Shown here: positions 1 through 7,485 of the stretch, piece by piece | How positions within the stretch are numbered: the first letter of the stretch is position 1 | Layout of the letters: every line of letters starts with the position of its first letter | From: an uncultured Alphaproteobacteria bacterium | GTDB taxonomy: Bacteria; Pseudomonadota; Alphaproteobacteria; RF32; CAG-239 | DNA length: 59,226 nucleotides | Assembly (NCBI GenBank): GCA_944391405.1 | Contig: CALXTN010000009.1 | Coordinates: 1-59,226 of the forward strand | Direction of reading: 5' to 3' | Position numbers and translations under genes: made by a program | The notes under the pieces: generated by a model | What the model saw: the letters and a program-made list of their open reading frames with translations, nothing else | The model's database searches: none | Told to the model about the DNA's origin: nothing

Positions 1-115
1 GAAAGCAACTTCTCAGAAAGCTCCGAAAGCAACTTCTCAGAAAGCTCCGAAAGCAACTTCTCAGAAAGCTCCGAAAGCAACTTCTCAGAAAGCTCCGAAA
101 GTAACTTCTCAGAAA
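1..115 (+). repeat. 24-bp tandem repeat, four perfect copies plus a partial fifth
   Basis: The unit gaaagcaacttctcagaaag + ctcc repeats without a spacer and is cut by the left window edge. It is in frame and encodes KATSQKAP; the last copy has one C-to-T change and then diverges. Such a tract can change copy number by slippage. Confidence 0.95.
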
Positions 116-1342
116 CAACAGAAAAAAAATCAAGAAACGGAGTTAAAAGAGGATAAGCAAGAAGTTCATGAAAAGTTACCGCAAGTAGCTGAACCCAAAG
201 CTCCTCAAGTTGCTGATGAAACTGTTCAAGAAGTGGATAAGGTGGCAACCCGTAAAAATTCCGGTAAACCGTGGACAGAAGAATGTCATGATCCTCAAAT
301 TATCAATAAGGTAAATGAGGTAATTGCTCTTTACTGTAAAAAGGAGTTTGGCAAGAAACAATATTCACGGGAGATGAATGTAAAACATGTTTTTAATTCT
401 AAATTGTTGCTTTTTAGTGATGCTATTGGAGTATTTTTTGATATATTGTTATCCTCTTCTACTTATAATTTATGGGAAACATTGGGTGATGTTTATGATT
501 CCGTTCTTTATCTCCTCAAGAAGAAAAGGAATAAGAAGCAGGTAGCTGAAGCTGTTCAAAAAACAGAGTTAAAAGAGGATAAGCAAGAAGTTCAGGAAAA
601 GTTACCGCAAGTAGCTGAACCCAAAGCTCCTCAAGTTGCTGATGAAACTGTTCAAGAAGTGGATAAGGTGGCAACCCATAGAAATTCCGCTAAACCGTGG
701 ACAGAAGAATGTCATGATCCTGAAATTATTCTGGCTGTAAATAATATCATGCGTTATTTTATGTGTGGTGTTTCCGGATATTATCAGGGGCCAGTTTCTC
801 GAAATACAAGGTTGGTATCTGATTTGAAGTGCTCTAAGAGTGAAATTGTAATGATTTGTCATGATATTGAGAAATTTGTCGGTGTCGATATAGAAAAATC
901 AATTTGTGACGAGTGGGAAACATTTGGTGATCTTTACGACTGTGTGCTTTATTTTCAGAAGCGGAAAGGTGAAAAAAAACAAATTTCTGATTTGACGGAA
1001 AGAGAAATTTACCAAAATTCAGAAAATTCAGAAAATTCACAAATTTCACAACCAAAAGCAAATGAGGTATATAAAAAACCTTGGAGTAATTGTTATGTTG
1101 ATCCAGATGAAATCCGCAAAATTGTGGATATGGTTAATCAGAATTTGAAAGATAAATTGGGTATTGACAAGAGCGAGATTACTCGAGAGACTCGTTTGGA
1201 AGATGATTTGGGAGTAGATAGTTTGAATATAGTTGAGGGATTTGAAAAGGATTTTGATACTTATATTCCAAGAGAAATGGCTGAACATGTTCAAACGATT
1301 GGTGATTTGTACGATTGTATTTATTACTCATTCAAATTCTAA
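2..1342 (+). CDS. Triple acyl-carrier-protein-like protein with octapeptide repeats (5' truncated)
   Basis: The reading frame is open from the window edge, so the N-terminus is missing. It starts with four perfect copies and a variant of the octapeptide KATSQKAP, then a charged Lys/Glu/Pro linker. Three ACP-like modules follow, each opening with KPW and closing with a helix of the type W/IGDLYD. Only the third carries the phosphopantetheine attachment motif (DLGVDSLN, around bases 1208-1231). In the first two the matching positions read FSDA and CSKSE, so no DSL serine is present. ACPs carry acyl chains on a 4'-phosphopantetheine arm; the last domain may do this, while the first two may be structural or docking modules. 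The linker plus the first part of domain 1 is duplicated before domain 2. The KATSQKAP tract resembles the flexible basic linkers of surface or nucleoid proteins. The ACP-fold call is good; the substrate is unknown. Confidence 0.75.
   Translation, partial: KATSQKAPKATSQKAPKATSQKAPKATSQKAPKVTSQKQQKKNQETELKEDKQEVHEKLPQVAEPKAPQVADETVQEVDKVATRKNSGKPWTEECHDPQIINKVNEVIALYCKKEFGKKQYSREMNVKHVFNSKLLLFSDAIGVFFDILLSSSTYNLWETLGDVYDSVLYLLKKKRNKKQVAEAVQKTELKEDKQEVQEKLPQVAEPKAPQVADETVQEVDKVATHRNSAKPWTEECHDPEIILAVNNIMRYFMCGVSGYYQGPVSRNTRLVSDLKCSKSEIVMICHDIEKFVGVDIEKSICDEWETFGDLYDCVLYFQKRKGEKKQISDLTEREIYQNSENSENSQISQPKANEVYKKPWSNCYVDPDEIRKIVDMVNQNLKDKLGIDKSEITRETRLEDDLGVDSLNIVEGFEKDFDTYIPREMAEHVQTIGDLYDCIYYSFKF
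141..303 (+). repeat. Direct repeat copy 1 (linker plus start of ACP-like domain)
   Basis: This segment is nearly identical to 567-729, at an offset of 426 bases (142 codons), so the duplication is in frame. It covers the linker from ELKEDKQEV to the CHDP motif that opens the ACP-like module. Only a few substitutions separate the copies, so the duplication is recent or homogenised. Confidence 0.9.
567..729 (+). repeat. Direct repeat copy 2 (linker plus start of ACP-like domain)
   Basis: This is the second copy of the 141-303 segment. Downstream of both copies the domain bodies differ strongly, so similarity stops a few codons after the CHDP motif. Confidence 0.9.
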
Positions 1343-1369
1343 TTGATTTTCTGAAAGTTGAGATTAAAA

Positions 1370-1402
1370 AAGCATCTTACCATTTGGTGAGGTGCTTTTT
1401 TG
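1370..1402. terminator. Bidirectional intrinsic terminator
   Basis: An 11-bp stem (gcatcttacca / tggtgaggtgc, two G-U pairs) has a two-base loop, a T run on the right and an A run on the left. It lies between convergent genes and can serve both. Confidence 0.8.
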
Positions 1403-1432
1403 TTGAGTAATGATATGGTGGATATTGCTTGT

Positions 1433-2869
1433 TTAGCGTAATAGATTGTTTGTGTGTTGTTTTAGGATAGCTGTAGCTTGTTTGGTGTTTTTATTTTGTT
1501 TTATTAGTTGTTCTTGTTTTTCAGGACTTAGTTCTGAGGAGTTGGCTAGTTTGTGAATAAATTCATAACATCGTTCTTCTTTGCTCATTTGGGATAGAGC
1601 TTCTTTGTTTATGTGGAGGGCTTGGGCTAATTCAATGTCGCCTTCTAGAGCTAGTTTTGTTAAATTGTTGGCATTTTTACCATATTTTTTACAAAGTGTG
1701 AATGTTAAAGCATTGGTTTCTTTTTGTTTTTCTGGTGCTAGATTGTTTATGAGATTCCCTCCTATTTCTAGTTTATCTGAAATAGAGGCGCTTTCATTTT
1801 GAAGAATGGTGTTTATGTAAGTGTCGGGGAGTTTGGGACCATATATCAGAGTTTTTAGTGTAGAAATATAATCAGTTGAATCTTCTGTTTTAAAAAATCT
1901 CATTATGGCTTCATCTCCACAAAATACTTTATCTAGCAGGGCTTTGGTGTTTTTTCCATATTTTCCACAAAGTTGACTGGCTATCTCTTGATAATTTTGG
2001 GCATAATAACCGGTGCTTATTTGTTTTGTATCGGAAGGGGTTAAGTTATCAAGAAGATATCCTGAAATTTGCGAGATGTCCCTCTTATCTGCTTTATTGG
2101 TTGCATAGGTTAATTTATTTTGTTGTTGTTCTGGCAGAGGTGCGTGACTGGATAGTTGATATAGCATTTGATCTGTGTATATGGGGTACTGGATATTCAT
2201 ATTTGCACATAATTCAGAATCTTTGCAGATTGCTAATTCTGTCATTCTATAAGCATTTTGATTATATTTGTTGCATATGTTTAATGCTATATTCTCTAAA
2301 GATTCTTTTTTTATATTATTTTCCAGTAGAAGGCCGTTGACTTTTGCTAAATCTTGGATATGAGCCCGATTGGGTTGGGAAATTAGTGTTTGTTGGATAC
2401 TTTCCGGAAGTGTTTCTTGGCTGGCTAATTTTAGTAGAGCTAAATCGCGGATTTTGTTCATTTCATAGGGATTTTTTTCAGCCGCTTCTTGTAATCCAAG
2501 ATATTTTAAGAGTTCTTGATTACAGCAAAGAGCCATTTCGGTTAATGCGTAAGAATTAGGTCCATATTTTTTTTCTATGGCGTTTGCTATTTTTGTATAA
2601 ATACCGGTTTCGTTTTGGGTGTTAGAGTTTTGCATGGGGCGACCATCGCAAATGAGATTATATATGTATGCGCCATTTTCTGTTGAGGTTTGATTGGGGG
2701 AAAATGTATTTGTTGCATTATAGGTTGGTGCTGTATTTGTAGGAGAGGAGGCTGTTTGATATATTGAATTTGGTTCTTGATTTTGTGTTTGCACTTGTGC
2801 TTGTGAAGCAGATATTCCTGAGAGTGCTAACGACATAGCGATAATGGTTTCTTTATTAATTTTCGGCAT
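1433..2869 (-). CDS. Secreted protein with four ~95-residue repeats, function unknown
   Basis: The N-terminus is a classical signal peptide with a likely cleavage site ASQA-QV near residue 26. A Thr/Asn/Gln-rich region follows, and then four helical repeats at about residues 95-190, 193-285, 296-385 and 388-475 (numbered from an ATG two codons upstream). Each repeat carries a core of the form KYGxNxxxLTExAxCxDxEL. Cysteines recur at matching positions in the first three repeats, which suggests disulfides in an extracytoplasmic protein. The second ATG (MPKIN) is chosen because GGAG lies 7 bases before it, whereas it abuts the first ATG at 2875. I recognise no family. The gene stands alone, convergent with its left neighbour. 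Confidence 0.8.
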   Translation of the reverse strand: MPKINKETIIAMSLALSGISASQAQVQTQNQEPNSIYQTASSPTNTAPTYNATNTFSPNQTSTENGAYIYNLICDGRPMQNSNTQNETGIYTKIANAIEKKYGPNSYALTEMALCCNQELLKYLGLQEAAEKNPYEMNKIRDLALLKLASQETLPESIQQTLISQPNRAHIQDLAKVNGLLLENNIKKESLENIALNICNKYNQNAYRMTELAICKDSELCANMNIQYPIYTDQMLYQLSSHAPLPEQQQNKLTYATNKADKRDISQISGYLLDNLTPSDTKQISTGYYAQNYQEIASQLCGKYGKNTKALLDKVFCGDEAIMRFFKTEDSTDYISTLKTLIYGPKLPDTYINTILQNESASISDKLEIGGNLINNLAPEKQKETNALTFTLCKKYGKNANNLTKLALEGDIELAQALHINKEALSQMSKEERCYEFIHKLANSSELSPEKQEQLIKQNKNTKQATAILKQHTNNLLR

Positions 2870-2967
2870 TTTCATTCTCCAATCTTTGCTTTAGTATATC
2901 GTATTTTCTTTTGAATGTCAAAGAAATGTATTTGATTGGATGGACTGATTATTGTTTGCAGGGATTG

Positions 2968-3774
2968 TTAGTTGTTGGCAAAGGTCTCTTTGATTTGGGT
3001 GATATTGACGCACTGTCCGTTATGGTTGATTTCAGCCAACACGCCCCATATGGTTAATTCTTTGCCATTTGCCGGAGTTAAGCGATTTTGAACGGTTAGC
3101 TTTTCAGCCAATCTTTCCATTGGGGCTGTCGGTTCAAATCCTAAAACCGATTCAAAATCTCCGCACATGCCGACATCGGTTATATATCCCGTGCCTTGCG
3201 GTAAAATACGCGCGTCAGCGGTCGGAACATGAGTGTGCGTGCCGGCGACCACACTTACTCGTCCGTCTAAATAATAGCCCAGAGCAATTTTTTCAGAAGT
3301 GGCTTCGCCATGTATGTCTACCAAAATCGCATCTATGTTTTTGCCTAAGGTATAGTGCTTTAATAAATTATCCAAAGGTTCGGTAATGCTGTTTATCGGA
3401 GGCATAAATAAACGCCCTAAAACTTGCGCAATCAGTAACTTTTTGCCGTTGATGTTTAAGATTTGCCAACCTTTTCCGGGGAGGGTTTCCGGATAATTCA
3501 AAGGACGAATGATTTGTTTGTTTTGGTCTAAATAAGGGTAAATTTCTCGTTGTTGCCAGATGTGGTTACCGGTGGTGATACCATCTACACCGGCGTTTAA
3601 TAAATCGTTGGCAATTGATGGGGTTAAGCCAAAACCATGGGCGGCGTTTTCGCCATTAACAATGATGGCATCTATCGTGTATTTTTCTTTTATTTCTTTA
3701 ATGTGTTTGATGATAACGTTTCGGCCGGCTCGTCCGATTATGTCGCCGCAGTATAATATTTTCAATAGTTCCAT
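2968..3774 (-). CDS. ymdB: YmdB-family metallophosphoesterase
   Basis: The protein has 268 residues, the usual family size (TIGR00282). The dinuclear metal site is complete: D11 in CGDIIGR, E42/N43 in NGENAAHG, N70-H71 in TGNHIW, H155 in DIHGE, and H180/H182 in GTHTHVP. Bacillus YmdB hydrolyses 2',3'-cyclic nucleotides and influences biofilm and motility decisions; the substrate in alphaproteobacteria is not settled. The protein has no signal peptide, so it is cytoplasmic. Its ATG is preceded by AAGGAT. It lies just downstream of the 6S-RNA-like gene in the same orientation. In many alphaproteobacteria a 5-formyltetrahydrofolate cyclo-ligase gene sits between zapA/6S and this gene, and it is absent here. 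Confidence 0.9.
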   Translation of the reverse strand: MELLKILYCGDIIGRAGRNVIIKHIKEIKEKYTIDAIIVNGENAAHGFGLTPSIANDLLNAGVDGITTGNHIWQQREIYPYLDQNKQIIRPLNYPETLPGKGWQILNINGKKLLIAQVLGRLFMPPINSITEPLDNLLKHYTLGKNIDAILVDIHGEATSEKIALGYYLDGRVSVVAGTHTHVPTADARILPQGTGYITDVGMCGDFESVLGFEPTAPMERLAEKLTVQNRLTPANGKELTIWGVLAEINHNGQCVNITQIKETFANN

Positions 3775-3797
3775 ATCCTTATCTTGAGTTTATCAAA

Positions 3798-3957
3798 AAG
3801 GCGGACCGCCCGCACCGTAAATCAGTTCATTCTATCCGATACCCGCAAGATAAGGTGGGCACCATATAACAAGACCACGATCTTGTCAGAGACAGTTCCC
3901 TAATAAATAGTGTTGGCCCGGAAGACATGCGGATTTCTACGCGAGGGGCAGTCCCAT
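3798..3957 (-). ncRNA. ssrS: 6S RNA (putative)
   Basis: The space between zapA and ymdB holds an unusually GC-rich, structured segment in AT-rich surroundings. Read on the minus strand, its ends pair: ggactgccc near 3946-3954 pairs with gggcggtcc near 3802-3810, closing a long rod. Internal complementary blocks such as gacaagatc / gtggtcttgt and an A/T-rich central part fit a rod with an open bulge mimicking an open promoter. A T-rich stretch follows the 3' end. In alphaproteobacteria the 6S gene typically lies directly downstream of zapA, exactly as here. 6S RNA sequesters the housekeeping RNA polymerase in stationary phase. Size (about 160 nt) and ends are estimates. Confidence 0.75.
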
Positions 3958-3973
3958 ATTTATATATGTCATA

Positions 3974-4333
3974 TTATACAGATTTCAATTTGGTTGCAAC
4001 AGATTTTATTGCTTCATTTAAAGAATTTATGTTTTGGGCGATTTCACTGTCAAGTTGCGCTAAATCTGCCTCGGATATTGCAGGAGCCGTAGGGGTGGGG
4101 GCTGCAACTGTCGGTTGCGCAGAAGACGCTTTTTTGAGTTCGCTTAATTCATCGGCTAATAATAATCCGACCATTGCTAAAAGTTGATTTTCGTTAATGT
4201 GTCCTAAAGCGGAAATCAGCGATTTTGCTTTTTCATCTAACATACGGCCAAGTTTCATAATCTGAATTTCTTGTCCGTTATCACAGGATATCGCATATTC
4301 GCGGTAGTTGATGGTGATGATTACTTGTGCCAT
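3974..4333 (-). CDS. zapA: Cell division protein ZapA
   Basis: The first half has the ZapA pattern: a short strand-rich start with INYREYAISC, then EIQIMKLGRMLDEKAKSL and a long helix ending in ADELSELKK. ZapA binds FtsZ and bundles protofilaments at the division ring. The 119-residue protein ends with an Ala/Pro/Thr linker and a second short helix. Its start codon overlaps the stop of the upstream coiled-coil gene (TAATG), so the two are translationally coupled. The position just upstream of the 6S-like RNA is the conserved one. Confidence 0.88.
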   Translation of the reverse strand: MAQVIITINYREYAISCDNGQEIQIMKLGRMLDEKAKSLISALGHINENQLLAMVGLLLADELSELKKASSAQPTVAAPTPTAPAISEADLAQLDSEIAQNINSLNEAIKSVATKLKSV

Positions 4334-4542
4334 TATTTCACCGCCTTGCTTAAGGTTTCTATTACAGAATCGATACGCGAAACTTTTTCATTAATTTGTT
4401 GGCGCAAAGTTGTCAGCTTTTCGTTTAATTCATTATTTTTAGCAGTGCTTTCGCTTGCAGCTTCATCCAGCAATGAGGCGGTTTCTTTTAAAGACTGCAA
4501 GGCAGCGGATGTTTGAGGAAAATATTTTGCGTTTGATTCCAT
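4333..4542 (-). CDS. Short coiled-coil protein upstream of zapA (DUF4164-like)
   Basis: This 69-residue protein is almost entirely predicted coiled coil, with heptad-like Leu/Ile/Val spacing from about residue 15 to the end and no membrane segment. Small coiled-coil proteins of this kind (DUF4164 type) precede zapA in alphaproteobacteria and may act with ZapA at the divisome as ZapB does in enterics; that role is inference. The stop overlaps the zapA start. Confidence 0.7.
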   Translation of the reverse strand: MESNAKYFPQTSAALQSLKETASLLDEAASESTAKNNELNEKLTTLRQQINEKVSRIDSVIETLSKAVK

Positions 4543-4601
4543 TTTTAACTTCCGTTTCTAAAAATAATGTGATAGTTCTTTATATTATTAAGGCTTAAAC
4601 A

Positions 4602-5123
4602 TTGGATTTACAAGAGGCAAAAAGACTTATGCAAAAGTTTATTATATGCGTAGATAGCGAAAATTCGCAAATTTTGGAAAAAATGGATGAGGAGTGTTTT
4701 GTTTTGGCGACATCACTCGATGCGGAATATTGTCGCAAGTTTGTGGAGAAGGCTGTTTCTGAAAATCGGGTGGTTTTGTTTTATGGTGATAATGCCATAG
4801 AAAAAGCTAAGCAATATGACGCTGACGGTGTGATTTTGGATTTGGGCGCCGAAAAATTGAAGGAAAAAATGGCTGATGTGCGGAAACAACTCGGTAAGCG
4901 GAAATTTGTGGGCTTGTTTACACGCAATCGTCGGCATGAAAGTATGATTGTTTCTGAAGTTGAACCGGATTTTATTATTTTCAAAGTTTGGAAAGACGGT
5001 TTTGAAAACATTAAGGAACTGACGGATTGGTATAATGATTTTTTCCTTATCCAATCAGCGGCGTGGATTATGGAAGATGGTGTTCCGGCGGAAAATTTGC
5101 GGACGGATTTTGTGATAAAATGA
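4602..5123 (+). CDS. Thiamine-phosphate-synthase-like (TIM-barrel fragment) protein
   Basis: The 173-residue product alternates strands and helices as in ThiE. YGDNAIEKAKQYDADGVIL resembles the ThiE segment in which a ligand-binding strand is followed by ADGVHLG, and FVGLFTRNRRHESMIVSE resembles the GxSTHSxEEA strand. It is shorter than ThiE (about 200-215 residues) and the canonical substrate motifs are altered, so it is probably a diverged relative with another function. Translation most likely begins at a TTG preceded by AAGG; an in-frame ATG nine codons later (MQKFIICV) is the alternative. It diverges from the zapA unit and ends in an intrinsic terminator. Confidence 0.55.
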   Translation: MDLQEAKRLMQKFIICVDSENSQILEKMDEECFVLATSLDAEYCRKFVEKAVSENRVVLFYGDNAIEKAKQYDADGVILDLGAEKLKEKMADVRKQLGKRKFVGLFTRNRRHESMIVSEVEPDFIIFKVWKDGFENIKELTDWYNDFFLIQSAAWIMEDGVPAENLRTDFVIK

Positions 5124-5155
5124 AAGTGAAGTTTGGTTGTTAAATTTGAGCAAAC

Positions 5156-5191
5156 AAAAAACGGCGGTTCCTGTGTGGAACGGCCGTTTTG
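5156..5191. terminator. Bidirectional intrinsic terminator
   Basis: An 11-bp stem (acggcggttcc / ggaacggccgt, one mismatch) with loop tgtgt is flanked by AAAAA and TTTT. It separates the ThiE-like gene from the convergent repeat-protein gene. Confidence 0.8.
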
Positions 5192-5195
5192 TGCG

Positions 5196-6695
5196 TTAGT
5201 GTTGCAAGTTTGATGATTGCAACTTGCATAGCGCTTCTTCGCAGAGCTTTCCTCTTTTTAGCAAAGCAAGGATAATCTCTGGTGCGTTTGGTAATTCAAG
5301 TGCTTTGATTTGAGCATCATCGCAAAGATTTCCTTTTTGGGCTAATTTAAGAATTATTTTCGGAGCGTTTGGTAGCTCGCAAATCTTGAGTTGAACTTGG
5401 TCGTTGATGTAACCTTTTTCTGCCAGAGCAAGAATAACTTCTGAGGTATTTGGTAATTCACAAGCTTTGAGTATGGCATCCTCGCAGATCCATTCTTTTG
5501 TTGTTTTAGAAACAGCCAGACACCCAGTCGTCCATTCAAAATATATGTGGAGATGATCGAGATATCTTGTTTCTATCAGAGCAAGGATAATCTCTGAGGC
5601 ATTTGGTAACTCAAAAATTTTGAGCTGGGCTTCATCATAGAGTCCTCCTATTTTTGCTTGCTCAAGGATAATCTCTGAAGCATTTGGTAACTCAAAAGCT
5701 TTGAGTTGTGCATCTTTTCCGAGATTCCCTTCATCTAGCCGAATATGGGTAATTCCTAGCAAAAAACCAAATCGGACATTAAAGCCGAGGAATCCTTTTT
5801 TTGCTTGCTCAAGGATAATCTCTGAAGCATTTGGCAATTCACAAGCTTTGAGTTGTGCAACATCGCTGAGGCTTCCATTTTTTGCTTGCTCAAGGATAAT
5901 CTCGGCTGCATTTGACCATTCAAAAATTTTGAGTTGTGCAACATAGCAGAGCAATCCTTTTTTTGCCAGAATAAGAATAATCTCTGATGCATTTGGTAAC
6001 TCAAACGCTTTGACCTGAGCTTTTTCGCTGAGCCATCCATTTTTTGCTAAAGCAAGGAGTAACTTTGGGGCAGTGGGCCATTCCCAAACTTTGAGCTGGT
6101 CTTGCTCGTCATCTAAAGAAAATAGACCTTCATAGTCTGCTAAATTTGTTAGATTTTTTAGCCTAAAATCTATATCTTTTTCATGGACAAGTTTTTCGCT
6201 TATAAGTTTTTTTCTGCCGTCGGATAGCAGATTTTGCGTTGGAAATTCAGGGCAATTTTCAAGAATGGAATCCAATTCCAAAATTCTCATATTGCCGAGA
6301 TAACGAATGTCCACTCGGCAATAGTTCACGAGAATGTAGTAAATTATATTACCCGCGCTTAACGCACTGATAAAATTACTTTCAAGTGAAATATCTTCGG
6401 TAGAGAGAAGATTGGCTTTTTTGGCATATTCAACAAAAGGTTCATCGGCGTTTTGCCACATAAAACAGAAGCAGATATCTCCATTTTTGATGCTTTTGCC
6501 GTTTCTTTTGTAGATTATGCATTTGTCTTTCTTCTGGATTAAACCATATGGTCGTTCCAAATCCTGAGGGGTATTGACCTCGGATATAGAGGCTGACTGC
6601 TGTGGTTTAATAGGCGCACGTTGCTTCTTTTCTGCTTGAAGTTCCGCATACATCTGTTCCGGCGTTGTAGAAACGCAGTTTACATTTTTTTTCAT
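5196..6695 (-). CDS. Protein of nine 27-residue helical repeats, function unknown
   Basis: Residues 1-195 show no recognised domain. From about residue 199 to 490 a 27-residue unit recurs with consensus xAQLKxxELPNASEIILxxAKxG. Unit starts (the residue before the E) fall at 204, 231, 258, 285, 334, 361, 412, 439 and 466. The spacing is exactly 27 except for two longer gaps (49 and 51), where decayed units lie between. Two helices per unit suggest a solenoid scaffold for protein binding. There is no signal peptide. The ATG has no Shine-Dalgarno sequence; its leader carries the element atgtttaatt 15 bases upstream, shared with the gene at 15492-16151. Confidence 0.75.
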   Translation of the reverse strand: MKKNVNCVSTTPEQMYAELQAEKKQRAPIKPQQSASISEVNTPQDLERPYGLIQKKDKCIIYKRNGKSIKNGDICFCFMWQNADEPFVEYAKKANLLSTEDISLESNFISALSAGNIIYYILVNYCRVDIRYLGNMRILELDSILENCPEFPTQNLLSDGRKKLISEKLVHEKDIDFRLKNLTNLADYEGLFSLDDEQDQLKVWEWPTAPKLLLALAKNGWLSEKAQVKAFELPNASEIILILAKKGLLCYVAQLKIFEWSNAAEIILEQAKNGSLSDVAQLKACELPNASEIILEQAKKGFLGFNVRFGFLLGITHIRLDEGNLGKDAQLKAFELPNASEIILEQAKIGGLYDEAQLKIFELPNASEIILALIETRYLDHLHIYFEWTTGCLAVSKTTKEWICEDAILKACELPNTSEVILALAEKGYINDQVQLKICELPNAPKIILKLAQKGNLCDDAQIKALELPNAPEIILALLKRGKLCEEALCKLQSSNLQH

Positions 6696-6710
6696 AATAG
6701 TTTGAATTTT

Positions 6711-6720
6711 AATTAAACAT
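6711..6720 (-). promoter_or_regulatory. Leader element atgtttaatt, copy 1
   Basis: This 10-mer lies in the 5' leader of the repeat-protein gene with a 15-base gap to the ATG. The identical 10-mer with the same 15-base gap precedes the unrelated gene at 15492-16151. Confidence 0.45.
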
Positions 6721-6741
6721 GATAATTATTTTATGGAGCAG

Positions 6742-6770
6742 AGAATAGCATATATTTAGCGTGTGTGCAA
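6742..6770 (-). promoter_or_regulatory. Sigma-70-type promoter for the 27-residue-repeat gene
   Basis: On the minus strand TTGCAC and TATTCT are separated by exactly 17 bases. Transcription would start about 40 bases before the ATG at 6695. Confidence 0.6.
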
Positions 6771-6800
6771 GAGGAAAATTTTGTCTAATTACGATTTTTG

Positions 6801-6921
6801 TTGCAAAATAAAATTTTTGGTCTATCTTGTCGCTCAGGTGGAGCTCTCAGACTTTTTTCTTTGAGGGCTTGTACGAAAATTGTTGTTGAATATTAACATT
6901 GTAAATATGGAGAACAAATAA
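6801..6921 (+). promoter_or_regulatory. efp promoter/leader region
   Basis: Two sigma-70-like candidates are visible. TTGCAA with TATCTT (16-base spacer) spans 6801-6828, and TTGTAC with TATTAA (16-base spacer) spans 6869-6896. Between them a short CTCAG...TTGAG inverted repeat could form in the longer transcript. GGAG lies before the efp ATG. Confidence 0.4.
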
Positions 6922-7485
6922 ATGAAACAGTTAGCCGGATCAATCAGAATTGGCTGGGTTATCGAATATAAAGGAAAACCTTGGACCATTACTAAAGCTC
7001 AACACATTAAACCGGGTAAAGGCGGCGCTTTTATGCAGGTTGAAATGAAGTCTGTTGAAGAAGGAACAAAAACTAACGAACGTTACAGAACTGAAGATAC
7101 TGTTGAAAAAATGATGGTTGAAGATAAAGATTGTCAGTTCTTGTTTGAAGATGGTACCGGCTTGAACTTTATGGAAAATGAAACTTTTGAACAGTTCTCC
7201 ATGCCAGCTGATATCTTGGGCGACTCTAGACCTTTCTTGACAGAAGGTATGGTTGTTCGTATTTCTCATATTAACGACAGACCTATTTCTGTTCAATTAC
7301 CTCAACAGGTTGTTTGCACTGTTGTTGAAACTGAACCGGTTATTAAAGGGCAAACCGTTACTTCTTCTTATAAACCTGCTGTTTTGGATAATGGTATGCG
7401 TATTGGTGTGCCTCCGTTTATTGCTGCAGGCGAGAAAATTGTTGTCGGAACTGAAGAAGCTAACTACGTTGAAAGAGCAAAATAA
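6922..7485 (+). CDS. efp: Translation elongation factor P
   Basis: The 187-residue protein is full length, with the KOW-like N-terminal domain and two OB-type domains. The loop IKPGKGGAF contains the lysine (residue 33 here, K34 in E. coli) that reaches the peptidyl-transferase centre and is often modified. EF-P relieves ribosome stalling at proline stretches. The stop overlaps the ATG of the IMPase homologue by one base (TAATG), which indicates translational coupling. No EpmA or EpmB modification gene is visible in the window. Confidence 0.97.
   Translation: MKQLAGSIRIGWVIEYKGKPWTITKAQHIKPGKGGAFMQVEMKSVEEGTKTNERYRTEDTVEKMMVEDKDCQFLFEDGTGLNFMENETFEQFSMPADILGDSRPFLTEGMVVRISHINDRPISVQLPQQVVCTVVETEPVIKGQTVTSSYKPAVLDNGMRIGVPPFIAAGEKIVVGTEEANYVERAK

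Noticed and set aside
1..115. Short direct repeats as a possible CRISPR array
   Set aside because: The 24-base units are contiguous with no spacers and are in frame with a coding sequence.
602..862. Minus-strand frame opposite the ACP-like protein
   Set aside because: It mirrors the duplicated coding DNA on the other strand and has no family features.
3910..4187. Plus-strand frames across the 6S region and zapA
   Set aside because: They lie antisense to zapA and the structured RNA, with no ribosome site and no recognisable protein.
5196..6695. 81-base periodic DNA repeats as a possible CRISPR or minisatellite
   Set aside because: The period equals 27 codons and the units vary as protein-coding repeats do; there are no unique spacers.
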